Source of the DNA: Ceriagrion tenellum
Lineage: Eukaryota; Arthropoda; Insecta; Odonata; Coenagrionidae
Assembly (NCBI GenBank): GCA_963169105.1
Contig: OY720635.1
Coordinates: 131,397,872-131,461,871 of the forward strand
Reading direction: 5' to 3'
DNA length: 64,000 nucleotides
The notes beneath the pieces are model-generated. The model made no database searches. It was not told where the DNA came from and saw only the letters and a list, made by a program, of their open reading frames with translations. Below, piece by piece: positions 21,731 to 32,599 of the stretch. Within the stretch, counting starts at the first letter, position 1. Every line of letters begins with the position of its first letter. The translations under genes were made by a program, and so were the position numbers.

Positions 21731-22339
21731 TTAGACTTATAAATTCCTTAGCATCACGTTCTTTATAAACAAGTTTCACAAACGATCAAAGAAATGATGC
21801 AGCCATGATACTTTCCCATTTAATATTCCCAAGTCCTAATGGGTGGCTGCAACAGTTTTTCCTTATGTACAGATTTGCGTGATACTTCGAAACGTGTTCT
21901 CATTAGCAATATGCATACATTAAAGGGAAAAAATTGCGTATTACTGATTTGGTTTCTTGAAACGTTAATGCTATTGAAACAAGTAGCCTCATGGCACTTT
22001 ACATATAATTTGATTCTATATGCTTATATTTTCCCACAACGCGGAATGATACATTTTTCATTATTATAATGGTGACTAGCATATATCAAGTTATCATGCA
22101 AGGTTAAAAACACGTATTTACGTATGATTTTTTGATTAAATTTCGAATTCCGCGCTGTATATCCAAATAATAACTATGATTCAATTTAACGAAAATTTCA
22201 AAATACAACTCTTAAATCATTTATACCACTAAACATACAGTAATTTAGGCATAATTACTTATGAGAAGTGTACTCCAAGAAATGTTTTCCAAGTTCTTAA
22301 AAATGAATTAAAATGTGCGCTCATTGGCCAATGATCACA
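21731..22339. other. AT-rich stretch, nothing recognised
   Basis: One 76-codon ORF at 21839-22069 has no motif. Confidence 0.3.
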
Positions 22340-22805
22340 ACTATAGCCACCTTAGTCTCATGACGACGTCCAGCCATTCAAAACTCGAAGGCATCCGACT
22401 TCGCCACGGATCCAGAGGAGAGCCCGGAATACGACGGATACAGACGAAGAGCACGTGGCATTTTCATTCACCGGATCAATTCGCTCTCATCCGAGTCGGC
22501 GCGCAGAGCGAAAGAAGAAGGGAACGACGTCGAGTGGACGGGGGATGAGATCGGATTCCTCCGTCTCGCATCGCGAATGGCAGGCAGGCATCGAGCGGAC
22601 GCATTAAGTGGCGCATCATCGAGGGAGGTGGGAGGGGGGGGGAGCAATAAAATGCCGAGCGGACGATCAATTAAAACACCTGAGGCGGATCGGCGGCCGG
22701 ACGGCCGTGTCGGGAGACGTGCCCGTAGGGATGGGACGGAGGGATGAAGGGAAGAGATGAATCGCTCAATCGGAGGTTTTCTTCCGGCGAGTGGATAGAT
22801 AATAC
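22340..22805. other. GC-rich island 3, no supported gene
   Basis: High GC with a G run near 22635 and several CG-rich words (GGCGGCCGGACGGCCGTG). ORFs occur in most frames on both strands, and none carries a motif. Confidence 0.4.
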
Positions 22806-22869
22806 GCATTTGTATGACGACACGATTGCAATGATACAGTCAATGCCGTAAATAAGCAGAGTCGAAATG

Positions 22870-23320
22870 AGGAAGGGACAGGATACAACATTTAGAGGTA
22901 GCATCTTTTGTTTATGTTTCAATGCAAGTCGTAGGTAATTTTTGGAGTAATTGAGCAAAAAATTACAAGGCGTTGCATACGCATTAACGGAAGGGACAGG
23001 ATACAACATTTAGAGGTACTATCTTTGAAAAAAATAACCATACGATGTTTCAATGTAAGTTGTGGGTAACTTTTCGAGTAACTGAGCAAAAAATGACGAG
23101 GCGTTGCATACGCAGTAAATTTTTTATATTACTCCAAATACGCGTAATTAGCGGAAGGGACAGGATACAGCATTTAGAGGCCGTATCTTTGAAAATAAAT
23201 AATCACACGATATTTCAGTGCAAGTCCTGGGTAATTTTTGGAGTAACTGAGCAAAAAATGACGTGGCGTTGCATACGCAGTAAATTTTTTGTATTACTCC
23301 ACATTCGGGTTATTAAATGG
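22870..23320 (+). repeat. Three tandem units, about 117, 165 and 165 bp
   Basis: Each unit begins GGAAGGGACAGGATACA and contains CATTTAGAGG, AGTAACTGAGCAAAAAATGAC and GGCGTTGCATACGCA. The first unit (22870-22986) lacks the last 48 bp found in units 2 (22987-23151) and 3 (23152-23320). The 95-codon ORF over it is repetitive and has no known domain. This is a short satellite-like array. Confidence 0.8.
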
Positions 23321-23689
23321 CACAATAAATAAAAAATCCATCAGAAATATATACACTGATTGAAATATTCAGCGCCGCTAGTTTATCAGAAGCGTTTAAA
23401 TAAGAAAAACCGGAATGTAAAAAGAAATACGCTACACCAGTTCACAATAAATAAGCATACGGAATCATTCTTATCCCTTTAAACTCTGGTCCTGTTAACA
23501 CCATTATAAATTTGTAAAATGTAAAAATTGTGATGAAGATTTTTTACACTTTTTTTCACTGCTAACTTAATGAGGATAAAATGCTATTTATCTTCGGACT
23601 TCAACCTATTTAGGAGCAGTATAAAAGCTCGCGCTCCAATGACCCCTAGAACTGAAATGTTGGGAGCAAAAATAATTTCTCCGATTGGG
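23321..23689. other. No supported gene
   Basis: AT-rich, nothing recognised. Confidence 0.3.
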
Positions 23690-23930
23690 ACCACCCATGC
23701 GAAATAGTCCGAAGGTAAGGAGCTAGGACATTGAGGTGTATGGAGAGAGTATTTGCTATGCTAACCTATGCTAAAAGTTGAAGCCAGTCCGCCATCTTCA
23801 TTGACCCTCATTTTCCTATAGCGCTTGATGGCCAATGCACTAATTTTGTAATTTTACTCTGTTTTCCATCGATAACTTACTAGAAACCAGCAATAATTTT
23901 CTTCTTTCATACAAATTCTCTGTAAATGAA
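23690..23930 (+). repeat. Family E dispersed repeat, uninterrupted copy
   Basis: Inverted match to 21181-21730, without the palindrome. It supplies the empty target site CCGCCATCTTCATTGACCCT. Confidence 0.6.
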
Positions 23931-24119
23931 CAGTTTATTTATTAAAATCGATAATAATCCGCATTACCGGTGAAAACTAGGATGAAATTGGGTATAATCC
24001 ATAGCACTAAGCTATGAAGGAATGTTTCAATAGCTACTTGCCTTTAATTGCAAACAGATGGTTGATATTCTTGTTTTACATTCACTGATTAGTCCATTCC
24101 GTCGTGCTATCCATAGGAG

Positions 24120-24245
24120 AGTAAGGAAAGAACAGGAATCAACAAAATTGTTGTTATTTCGGTTGACAGGCTTCAGTTTAATGACGTGGTGCCCTCTCCA
24201 TATACCTCCATAGTTTTACCCGGAGATTTCTCAGTGACGTCGAAA
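24120..24245 (-). repeat. Family E fragment
   Basis: Inverted relative to 19680-19830 and shares GTGCCCTCTCCATATACC and GAGAGTAAGGAAAGAACAGG. Confidence 0.5.
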
Positions 24246-24784
24246 CCTTGGTCGTAGCATGTTATGGCCGTGGAAAATTGCATTTCTGTATTCGTTAATT
24301 TTTTAAGTAAAAATGAGCCCCCTATTCACAGTAGGGTTCATGTTCAATTTTTTTTATTTCAGCGGCTCTGGAAACCACGAAGTAAGTATTTTCAAATTAA
24401 CATAAATAATAAATATAGATTTATATGACTGAAAATCTCAGTAATTAAAGAAATACTCTTGCTTAAGTCTGTTTTGAGCTTATTTTTTCACTTCGCAAGT
24501 GGGAAAAGCCTTCACATCAGGAGGTTTTTTTTTGCGCTTCTACTAAGATTTCTGCGGTAACTAATTGAATAATTTTATTAAGCTGAGAAAATATACGAAC
24601 CGCAGTTTGCGAGGGAGTTTCTCTAGTTATGATTTTTGCTGTGCGGGCGGTTTTGTAAAACAGTATTCTTTCCATTATGCGAGTCCTGATTTACGAAGGT
24701 TTCGTATTATCCGGGATTAACGTTACCTGAACACGTATAAAAGCTGCACAACCCTGTGTGCAGCTGTTATACGTTGGATTAAGG
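24246..24784. other. No supported gene
   Basis: A TATAAAAG occurs at about 24736 beside a small hairpin (GCTGCACA...TGTGCAGC). There is no initiator or donor pairing, so it is not called a promoter. Confidence 0.3.
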
Positions 24785-25180
24785 TGGGAGATCGTCTGAT
24801 AAGGAGGGATCGTCTGGGATTAAGGTGGGAGCCCCTAAAGACTCGGAGGCTAAACGCTAGGCTTAGCTGGCTTGAGAAATTAAGAACTGGTGTGTTTCAG
24901 AGCAACACAGAGAATATTATCATGACGCCTCGTTACATCTCTAGGTCTGACAGAAGCTATTTAATAAGAGAGATACATTGCTGAACAGATATGTACAGAA
25001 ACTCGCTCTTTCCGCGCACAATAAGCGGCTTCAATAAAAACTGGACTCCACTAAATACACTCCCATAATACGCGTCATCATTTCACCTACCAAAACCTTA
25101 CATCTTTACACGGCTGGTGTCCCAACTCCCTCTGCCACACGCCCATGTTGCGGTTCGCAGGGTAGTATGCAGATGTAGAT
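24785..25180 (+). pseudogene. LINE family A, 3' portion
   Basis: The plus strand encodes LRWEPLKTRRLNARL, FQSNTENIIMTPRYISRSDR and REIHC, the extreme C-terminus after the CR1/L2-like RT, then a 3' UTR ending GCAGATGTAGATG. PRYISRSDRS is shared with the copy at 1062-1690. The RT domain is absent. Confidence 0.72.
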
Positions 25181-25439
25181 GTATTCCGTGAAGTGTCTGC
25201 TTCTCGAGATACACTGTCGAAATGTTTGTATCGTTTCATGCACATAATTCTGAATGTCTTAGATACATAATTTGACGCTTTTCCACTCAGTGACATCTTT
25301 CTATGGGTATTCACTCTCTAATTTTGGAAATATTTTTACATTTAATTATTGTATGTAGCCACTGAAACCAGTGCTGTTAGGCGTTTTACTGCGGGAGATT
25401 CGATGTAAGCAATGAAGTACGCTCCCGACACCTATGCTC
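25181..25439. other. No supported gene
   Basis: Nothing recognised. Confidence 0.3.
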
Positions 25440-25515
25440 TGGGTAGGAAAAACCGACCTAGGAGGGGCTCGAACCCGAGCTGACAATATCTGCGACTCGC
25501 TGGCCGGCGACTTTT
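25440..25515 (-). repeat. tRNA-like SINE head, partial
   Basis: On the minus strand CTCGGGTTCGAGCCCCTCC is a strong B box, preceded by GCCAGCGAGTCGCAGATAT as a possible anticodon-arm remnant. No complete cloverleaf can be drawn, so it is not a functional tRNA gene. Confidence 0.45.
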
Positions 25516-26054
25516 TCTCCTCCATGCTAAAGTTTTAGAAATTTTCAACTGAAATCTCTCTCATCTTTTTACCTCTCATGAAGTCTGTTTGTTTCGTGAT
25601 TTCTTCATTAGAAAGACGTTCAATCTTTCTAATGAGCTCACTCACGAGCTCCTCCTTGGATTTGGCTTCGAGCTACACTAATTCCTACGCTCACGATGAC
25701 CGTTGCTTTTAGTGCCATACTTGGAGACCGTCTTATTTTCATAGTATAAAAATCTTCATAATGTTATCAGTTCCAATACGGCCATTCAATGTAATATTTT
25801 AACCTTCCTGTTTTAAACAGCACATGGCCTGTCGGGATATCTCTTATACGATTCGAGTTAAAAGGAACTGTTAACTGTACGCCATTTAGAAATTACCTTA
25901 GGGGTGCAATCCACCTGGATTGACAATCAAACCACGGGCCTTTGTCTTTCCGGGCTAATTCCCAGTTCACCACCACCTTGGTTGCCTTGACAATATTTTG
26001 AGTTGAGCAGCCTTTTGATGGTATTATCATCAGCAATCATCAGTCCTAAGTGGA
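25516..26054. other. No supported gene
   Basis: Nothing recognised. Confidence 0.3.
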
Positions 26055-26258
26055 TTTTAAGAGAAAATACATTGTAATGTCCATTCGTTTATTCATTTGT
26101 ACAACGCGTTTCGACGCTTTAAGCGTCATCATCAGGTATAATGTGCCTGGTGTACCTGATGATTATGTAGTTGTCCCTGATGATGACGCTTTAAGCGTCG
26201 AAACGCGATCTACAAATAAATAAACGAGTGGACATTACAAAGTGTTTTCTTTTGAAAT
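26055..26258. mobile_element. Penelope-type palindrome P2 with hammerhead-like core
   Basis: The arms 26055-26136 and 26176-26258 are inverted repeats sharing GTAATGTCCA, CGTTTAT.CATTTGTA and GCGTTTCGACGC. Each arm, read outward, gives CTGATGA (26177-26183 plus; 26129-26135 minus), a perfect GACGC/GCGTC hairpin, then GAAAC (26200-26204; 26108-26112) and an AATAAA. CUGANGA and GAAA flanking a stem are the conserved boxes of hammerhead ribozymes known from Penelope-like elements. An extra U between box 1 and the stem departs from the canonical form. Confidence 0.55.
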
Positions 26259-26587
26259 TCACGATGATGCTCCACAATATCTCGCCGGATACCGTTGAAT
26301 ATATCAGATTGGTTTTCAGCAGCTTTCTACTCCTCTCTCGTATTAGCTAACCATTCTACGTATATCTTCCCTTTAACCTCCTTTGTTTGCCTGTATTCCC
26401 TCTTTGTTTTACTTTATTCTCCCCATGCATTTCTCCTTACATTTTAATTTTCATTTGGCTATTGTGTCGCAATACGTGGCGTCTCATGTCTTGTTAACTA
26501 TTACATACGATGTGTTATCTCTCCTTCTTCCGGGTGTTTTCCGTATGCATCGTTTATCTCCGACTCTCCAAAAGACTTTTTCGTTCG
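26259..26587. other. No supported gene
   Basis: One 77-codon ORF (26383-26616), leucine/phenylalanine-rich, without a motif. Confidence 0.3.
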
Positions 26588-26912
26588 TTGGTGTGAAATT
26601 CCCAGTGAAAAAATAATTCGCCTGGACTGGGATTCGAATTTAGGCCCCGTGTGCAAGCACTAAACATTACTGTCCACGAGATAAAGTCCAACTTCAAAAA
26701 CAAAGGTCTTTACTTAGAATGTAGAGAACTGCGGAACCGCGCAGTAACAGTTGAGGGGTCTGGGGTCGAATTCAAGTCCATGCAAATGATTTTTTTCACT
26801 GCCCAGCTCAGTGAGTGACCATTAGTGGCGATCATCCAGACAAGTGAGTGACTATTAGTAGGTGACTCCGTAATTGCGCGGTCAGTTCCGCAGTTCTTTG
26901 AATACTTCATTC
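26588..26912 (-). repeat. Family H tRNA-like SINE, copy 1
   Basis: Matches 35485-35862 in the same orientation at both ends (GTGTGAAATTC..., and AGTTCCGCAGTTCTTTGAA). On the minus strand ATTCGAATCCCAGTCCAGGC acts as B box and a TTTAGTGCTTGC stretch as A box. The middle differs between copies. Confidence 0.55.
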
Positions 26913-26939
26913 GTGATTCTCTCTGGTCATTTGATTTCC

Positions 26940-27183
26940 ATCATTCTTCAGTAACAACACTCCCCCAGTACCTCCTATCTCCTTTGCTCTGTATCTGTTA
27001 TTATTCAGGCTTCACTTCCATTTAAGAGCTTTTTCCAAATTTTTGCATTAACGAAGTGCTTCTTTTAGGTTTATGTATGTTTTAAAGAAGTGCTCCTTCT
27101 CTAGTTGAATGCCTTCTTTACTTAGGCTATTCTACTCGGAATACCTGTTTTGCTCCTTCCATTGCTGGTGATCCTGCATCACA
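26940..27183 (-). pseudogene. LINE fragment right of the hAT MITE
   Basis: On the minus strand it reads ITSNGRSKTGIPSRIA then AKKAFN and RRSTSL. This is the usual LINE segment I.xDGxxxxEIxxRIxxAKxAFxxRRxLL that follows YLGS. The YLG part is on the other side of the MITE at 27186-27406, so one LINE copy was split. Stops show it is dead. Confidence 0.6.
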
Positions 27184-27185
27184 AG

Positions 27186-27406
27186 CAGGGCTGTGCAAAA
27201 TATAGGCCGAGAAGTATTTGAAAATCAAAATACTGCTCCAAATGTACTTAAAATACAAAATACATTCAGATCGTGTATTTTAAATACAAAATACAAATGC
27301 ATCTCGAATACAAGTATTGTATAATGCAGTATTACAGTAATACTGGGCAGTATTTATCAAATACAAGCATTGTATAATACTTGTATTGAAATACGGCCCA
27401 GCCCTG
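27186..27406. mobile_element. hAT-like MITE, 221 bp
   Basis: The ends CAGGGCTGTGC and GGCCCAGCCCTG are inverted repeats, typical of hAT MITEs. The flanking 8-mers ATCACAAG and CTCCCAGG match at only 5 of 8, consistent with an old TSD. The interior is packed with AAATACAAAATAC and GTATTGTATAATAC motifs. It interrupts a LINE reading frame between the YYLG and ITSNG segments. Confidence 0.65.
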
Positions 27407-27610
27407 CTCCCAGGTAATAAAAATATTCCACTTCCGCAAGTTTTTGCTTCCCAACTTTTACGGTGTTGATTTATTTTACGAATCATAATCTTTGTTTTTC
27501 CGAACATTTAGCATCAAGTTATAATTTTTAATAGTTTAGTCTAAACTGATCAGTTTTCTCAGAATGAACAGAAATCTCTTGGATGAAAGTTTTTAATTGC
27601 TCGATTAACG
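27407..27610 (-). pseudogene. LINE fragment left of the hAT MITE
   Basis: The minus strand carries LNVRKTKIM-like residues in broken frames, followed by QKLAEVEYFYYLG. These are the lysine-rich and YLG motifs of a non-LTR RT thumb region. The rest continues at 26940-27183. Confidence 0.6.
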
Positions 27611-28574
27611 ATCTGGATGGTCTTTTTCATGTGGAAATTTCTACGTATCTCAAACTTTTTTTTAAATTCGAACGCAAATTCACTATATATAATCTTTTAT
27701 AGTCTCCGTCAGTCAGGGACATATTCCTACTCCCGATCTTCTCCGATTCATGAGACATTTCGCGTCAGAAGGCGATCTTTATTGAGCCCAATCGGCTCAG
27801 TGTGGTTACTTGTTGCGCATGGCTTCACCTGGAGATGGGCTTCACGGCGCGGCGCACAGTGGTCCTCGGCCCATGTATTTCTTGGACATGAAAAGATTTC
27901 TCAGATCAAGATGAAATTTGGTGTACATAGGCTTTCGGGGTCGCTGAATACGAATATAATGCCAAAACAATTTAATTTTTCCATTAAATCGAAAACTTGC
28001 GGATTTCATTTTTTGCATATTTGTGCGAATAGATTTTATTTAGTGCAAATAGAACCAAATTAACAAATAAAATTAATATAGGCAAATGTATGCAGACCCT
28101 TATGAGTTTGCTGTATACTTAGTGATGTTAGTCACACTTTCCAATAGATTTTTTAATGGAATCTCATGGATTGAGTAGACTTTTCACTAATTTTAATTAT
28201 ATTTCGCGGATTAAAGTTCTCTAATTTTCATGATTTTGAATTTGAAATCGCATATAATGTCAAATTAACAATACATTTTTACTTAAATATATAAATAGTG
28301 CATACTTTCCGGAGATGAATCTAGTTCTTTGAATTACAATCGATGCAACGGTCTTCTATGTAAGCGACTCCGAAGTTAGCGCGCATTTGACTTTCGATTA
28401 TTGACAGAATGCATTACTTACCTGAGCGTTCTCTTATATTACCTCTAACAGTAAAGGTGCGTGATACCGTTTCAGGATATTCGAATTCTGATACGTCATC
28501 ACTTACTCTAGCCAAACGTATAGCACAAAAGATTTACCTGAATACTTGATTTTTCTTAGCATGTCCCATTTTTC
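27611..28574. other. Unassigned, includes a 148-codon ORF without motif
   Basis: The plus ORF 27617-28063 has no recognisable domain, no splice support and no second copy. It may be part of an unlisted repeat. Confidence 0.25.
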
Positions 28575-28930
28575 CATATACTGGGACCACTGTGCGGCGG
28601 CCCGATCAATTGCTAAGCGACCGCCAGGTGGAGCAGCCAGTTCGGTCGGTCGGAGCGCACTCTGGGGCGCGCGTTCCGTGAACGTCGGTGGGACGCTGAG
28701 GAGAGGCGGGGAGAGTGGAAAAGGCGATTGCCGGAGGGAAGGCAGCCGTGGGTGCACGAGGGCAACAATTTCCTTTATGCGTGGAAGCGTGCGGCGGTGG
28801 GGTGTTGACATACCTATCGGAGTTGAGGGCTCAGTCTGCATATTAACTCGCCTCGTGAGTAGTTAAGAGGGATGAAGCGATGGCCGTGCAGGCGGGGTGA
28901 GGAGGAGGCGCAGGAGGAATGAGATGTGGG
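28575..28930. other. GC-rich island 4, no supported gene
   Basis: GC-rich and CpG-containing (CGGTCGGTCGGAGCGCACT, GGGGCGCGCG), with ORFs on both strands over the same bases and no domain. Confidence 0.4.
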
Positions 28931-29249
28931 TGGTGACTTGCAGTCGACGTTCTCTGCAATTTCGAGAACTTCACGACGAGTAGATTTGGGGAGGGGGAGA
29001 AAAGCTATTCTTGCACGGATTTGAAGAAATGGAGCTAAACTTAGAACTAAAACCTTATTCTCTCACGGTATCGAAAGAGAGCGCAAAAATCGTCTTTGAA
29101 ATTTACAAAAATGTTTGTAAGAGGCCTTATTTCTATTAAAAAAATCGAAAAAGTCTTCAAAAAATCATGCATTAATTTTTACGTAAAACAAATAATAATA
29201 TAGATTTATCCGCTTGAAGTAAGTAGTTTGATGCCTTCTAGAACCTCAA

Positions 29250-30240
29250 CAACAGAGGTCAAAAATTACAAAAATTAAATTACCAAACCCTAACTGAGTG
29301 CCATCATATATTGCAATAATATATTTATAATTAATATACAACAATAAATATGAGGATTGAGGTGCTCTGATAGCAGTTTTTCTTCAATAGACTCAACAAA
29401 TGCTCTTTCGGGACTCTGAAGCAACAACTCTGACTTCAGAGACAACAACTCTGCAATTTTGCGAACTTAAACGGTGGACATGACGAAAAAGAAAAATCTC
29501 TTAGTTAAGTTCACGCTTAAAACTATTAATCCCGACCTAGGCTTCAAAGGTCAATCGCATGGCAATTGAAACCTAGATCGGGAATAAAAGTTTTAGGTGT
29601 GGAATTTACTAAGGGATTTTTCTTTTTCGTCATGTCTGTGGTAACATTTCACTAAGTTACGCCTTCAACCATTAAGTTTAACTTTAGCGGTATTAGATTT
29701 GGGGGAAGGGGAGGGAAAAGCTTTTCTTGCACCAATTCGAAAAAATGGAGAATACATTTCATTTCTATCTGGCCGAAGTGTCTATTTTATTTCATATGGA
29801 CTTGTTCTCTGGAAGGGGGACAGGTTAAGTCGTACCGTTTCTCATGAGGAGTTGAGGTAGTTTAAATGAGATACTCTCTACAAATAGTACAGACATTCAC
29901 TTGAAATTTTAAGCATACTGTGAGAATGAATTTCATAATGTAATATTAATTAGGGAAAAACTTTGTTTTTATGGCTAAAATGCTCAATATTTTTATATTT
30001 TTTCCAAATTAGAGGCATTACACGACTTATTTAGTTCCCAACGTATGAAGAAAATGCCTCCGCGATTTTATAAGGCTTGTAATAATATCACGCAGCTAAA
30101 AAATTAGTTTCTTTGATATACGCATCTGTACCACATCCTATAGATACGGACTCGCGTGGGGAACTCTCTGAATTACGTTTGTTGTGAGATCATGCTAAAA
30201 GTAGCTTAATAGTAGAAATATCTGGAAGGGAGAATGCAGT
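29250..30240 (+). repeat. Family I long repeat, copy 1, with palindrome inserted
   Basis: 29380-29470 matches the inverted DNA at 38180-38080 (AATAGACTCAA.AAATGCTCTTTCG). 29690-30240 matches the inverted DNA at 37470-36925 (for example GCCTCCGC.ATTTTATAAGGC and ATAGATACGGACTCGCGTG in variant form). Palindrome P3 separates the two parts here, and a LINE separates them in the other copy. No ORF is conserved. Confidence 0.6.
29477..29636. mobile_element. Palindrome P3, probable Penelope-type ends
   Basis: Arms of about 70 bp start GACATGACGAAAAAGAAAAA and end TTTTTCTTTTTCGTCATGTC. The right arm carries ATGGCAATTGAAACCTAGAT then CGGGAATAAAAG, the same ATGxC...GAAAC...AATAAA order as P1, P2 and P4. 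The hammerhead-like box 1 is absent. Confidence 0.5.
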
Positions 30241-31384
30241 TGACTTTACATTTTACTCACCTCATCCGGAGTGTCCATCAAATAATGGAACTTTGGAAAG
30301 TAAAAAAATGGAATTTAATGGTATGGCCAAATTTTTTCGTATATCCAGTGCTTTAAAATAAGCAAAGTTAGAGCATAATCAGGGCAAATAGATATGAACA
30401 GCAAAGTTTTAGTTGAAATTAATATTGATATTATAAACTTCAATGTATAAAAGTAATGGTTCCAAACATAATTTTCTCCCGAAAATTGCGTAACATGGAG
30501 AGAAGCTCGCAGATACTCGCATGATATTAAAATCTGAGCCAACGGCACAGAATTATTCACGCTTATAAGCCAAGGGCAGCCTTGATCTTCAAAAACTCGG
30601 CTGCATAAATACTTCTCGGGAGTGTGCCGTAAAAACTCGCAAATTAGTCACACCGAGCAGCTTGCGCACAGATACAGGCGGAGTTATTTTCAAATCAGTC
30701 TCTGGATCAAATCTTAGAGTACGTTATAAGTATGCTCAGGTGCTATAGAGCTCCTTTTTTTTAGGAGGGTAGGTAATTTGAAATCCTTTAAAGTATTCAT
30801 CCATACTTCACTAATTGAACATCCTTCGACGAGTGCCCCATAAAGCTCTGTGGATAGATTTTGAGAAGTAGGATTCGTAGCTCGTCAAGTACATTATAAT
30901 ATGGAACCCCAAAATTTCAGCCAACTCGGTCGGTGTGTGTAAATAGTTAAATGGCAAGGGTAAACAAAATTCAATACAGGAATGAATGTATGTAAAAATG
31001 TGGCAACAGATTAGAAATGTATTTATTTACATTCTCGTCTCGTGGCGTCGTCGCAATGGAGTACCTCCAGCGTGGAAATTACACATTCACGACTTTTATG
31101 TAAGCCCCAAAAATATTTTTACAAATTCGAAAAGGTGTAGCACTTTAAAGAGTAGAGGAACATCTAGAGAATAAAGTATTTTATTATAAAAAAGAGCCTA
31201 ACATATTTATACTCTATCAATTTTTACTCATCACATCGTTTCACGAATTCCTGCCGTTTTCGTGAAGAAGTCTTCAAATAGAATTATTTATTAATTAAAG
31301 TTATATAGGTCGAAATATTCGCAAGGATTCTTTCAATATTTTACCTTTAAGCTTCAAATCAACAACTTAATGAATGGAAAGCCA
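30241..31384. other. AT-rich, small repeat only
   Basis: 30240-30300 is an inverted match to 34290-34345 (ACTCACCTCATCC and AATAATGGAACT). Nothing else is recognised; the ORFs at 30315-30560 and 30986-31174 have no motif. Confidence 0.3.
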
Positions 31385-32240
31385 TCACAAAGATGGGGTG
31401 AGCTCTTACGGCTAGATAATTAAAATAAAACAAAGAGAGTCTCCAAAAGCCGTAAACAATTGGCACTCTTCGTCGGAAAACACCAAACTTACTGTGTTGG
31501 TATGCTGGGAAACCACAGCAGCGACCAACCACAGCAGCGACCAACCACGGCCTCTCTACCAAGAATACTCCCCTGTGATGGTTTACGGGAACCCTCCCCC
31601 CATCTCTCACCCTATTGGATGACGTCTCTTCCCCCCCTCCTCCTCAATTTACCTTTATTTACCACTTGGACGTCTTGACCCTTCCTCACTTCAACCTTGT
31701 GTTGACGTGACGCGTTACCTTCGGCTCGCTGAAGAGGGCTACTTTGTAGTCTAAATACGCTTATTCGATCCCCATCCTCGTCCGTTCCTGTTGTGTAGAT
31801 TTGACAACGCTCTTTTGGAGCTGATTCTCCCAGAAGTTGGGTCCATTTGTATGTGTGAGTGATTTTGTTCGCTTGTTAGTGTGCTTGTGAGTGTACTTGC
31901 GTAAATAACCGGGCGTCCTTAGCGGGGTCTCATTGGCCCTGTGAAGGATCCCAGATTATAACTCAAGCATCCTTAGCGGGGTCCCATTAGCCCTTGCAAA
32001 GGGTCCTATTTGGGTTGTGTGTGTGCGTCTGTGTTGTTTCCTGGCGAGGAAGTAACATTCCCCATATAACATACCATCACAGGGGGGTATTTTTGGTATA
32101 GAGGCTGTGATTGGTCGCTGCTGTGGTTTCCCAGCATACCAACACGGTAAGTTTGGTGTTTTCCGACGATGGGTGCCAATTTTTTACGGCTTTTGGAGAC
32201 TTTATTTGTTTTATTTTAATTCACTTAACGAACATTTGCA
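31385..32240. mobile_element. Fold-back-like element, family F, long inverted arms
   Basis: The first about 200 bp (ATTAAAATAAAACAAAGAGA, AGTCTCCAAAAGCCGTAAA, GGTATGCTGGGAAACCAC) reappear inverted at about 32010-32225. Between them lie CTCATTGGCCCTGTGAAGGA and CTTAGCGGGGTC, which occurs twice. A one-armed version is at 13886-14465. No TSD or transposase was recognised, so the class is open: a fold-back transposon or two head-to-head copies of one repeat. Confidence 0.6.
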
Positions 32241-32599
32241 AATATATCTTGATGAAGGGGCTAAAAATATATACTCTTTTAGAGTTAATCAACGCTCTCT
32301 TGTTACTATCAGGGAAATGTAAATCTTAATAATATCGTAGCAGAAAAGATTTAATGCATTCGCGAATGTAAATTGGGGTAAAATTATACAATTAACAATC
32401 TGATGGACTGGTGATATATCCCCAGCATCAAACAATTTCTGCATCTGCGGATACATTTTTCGTAAAAGTTCGGTGATTGGATATGGAATGTAGTGATTGA
32501 ATAAAGTAACATTAGAAGATTAGACTTAACTTCTGATATATCGTGGGGAACACACATACAAAACACATGCGGCACAGCATTATAGAAAGTAGGTTTTGT
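32241..32599. other. No supported gene
   Basis: Nothing recognised. Confidence 0.3.

Noticed and set aside
22870..23320. CRISPR-like array
   Set aside because: Units are about 165 bp with no alternating spacers, and the DNA is eukaryotic. This is an ordinary tandem repeat.
24736..24743. TATAAAAG as a promoter
   Set aside because: No initiator at the right distance and no donor downstream; it lies beside a small hairpin just before a dead LINE.
27617..28063. 148-codon plus ORF as a gene
   Set aside because: No domain, no splice support, irregular composition. Left as unassigned.
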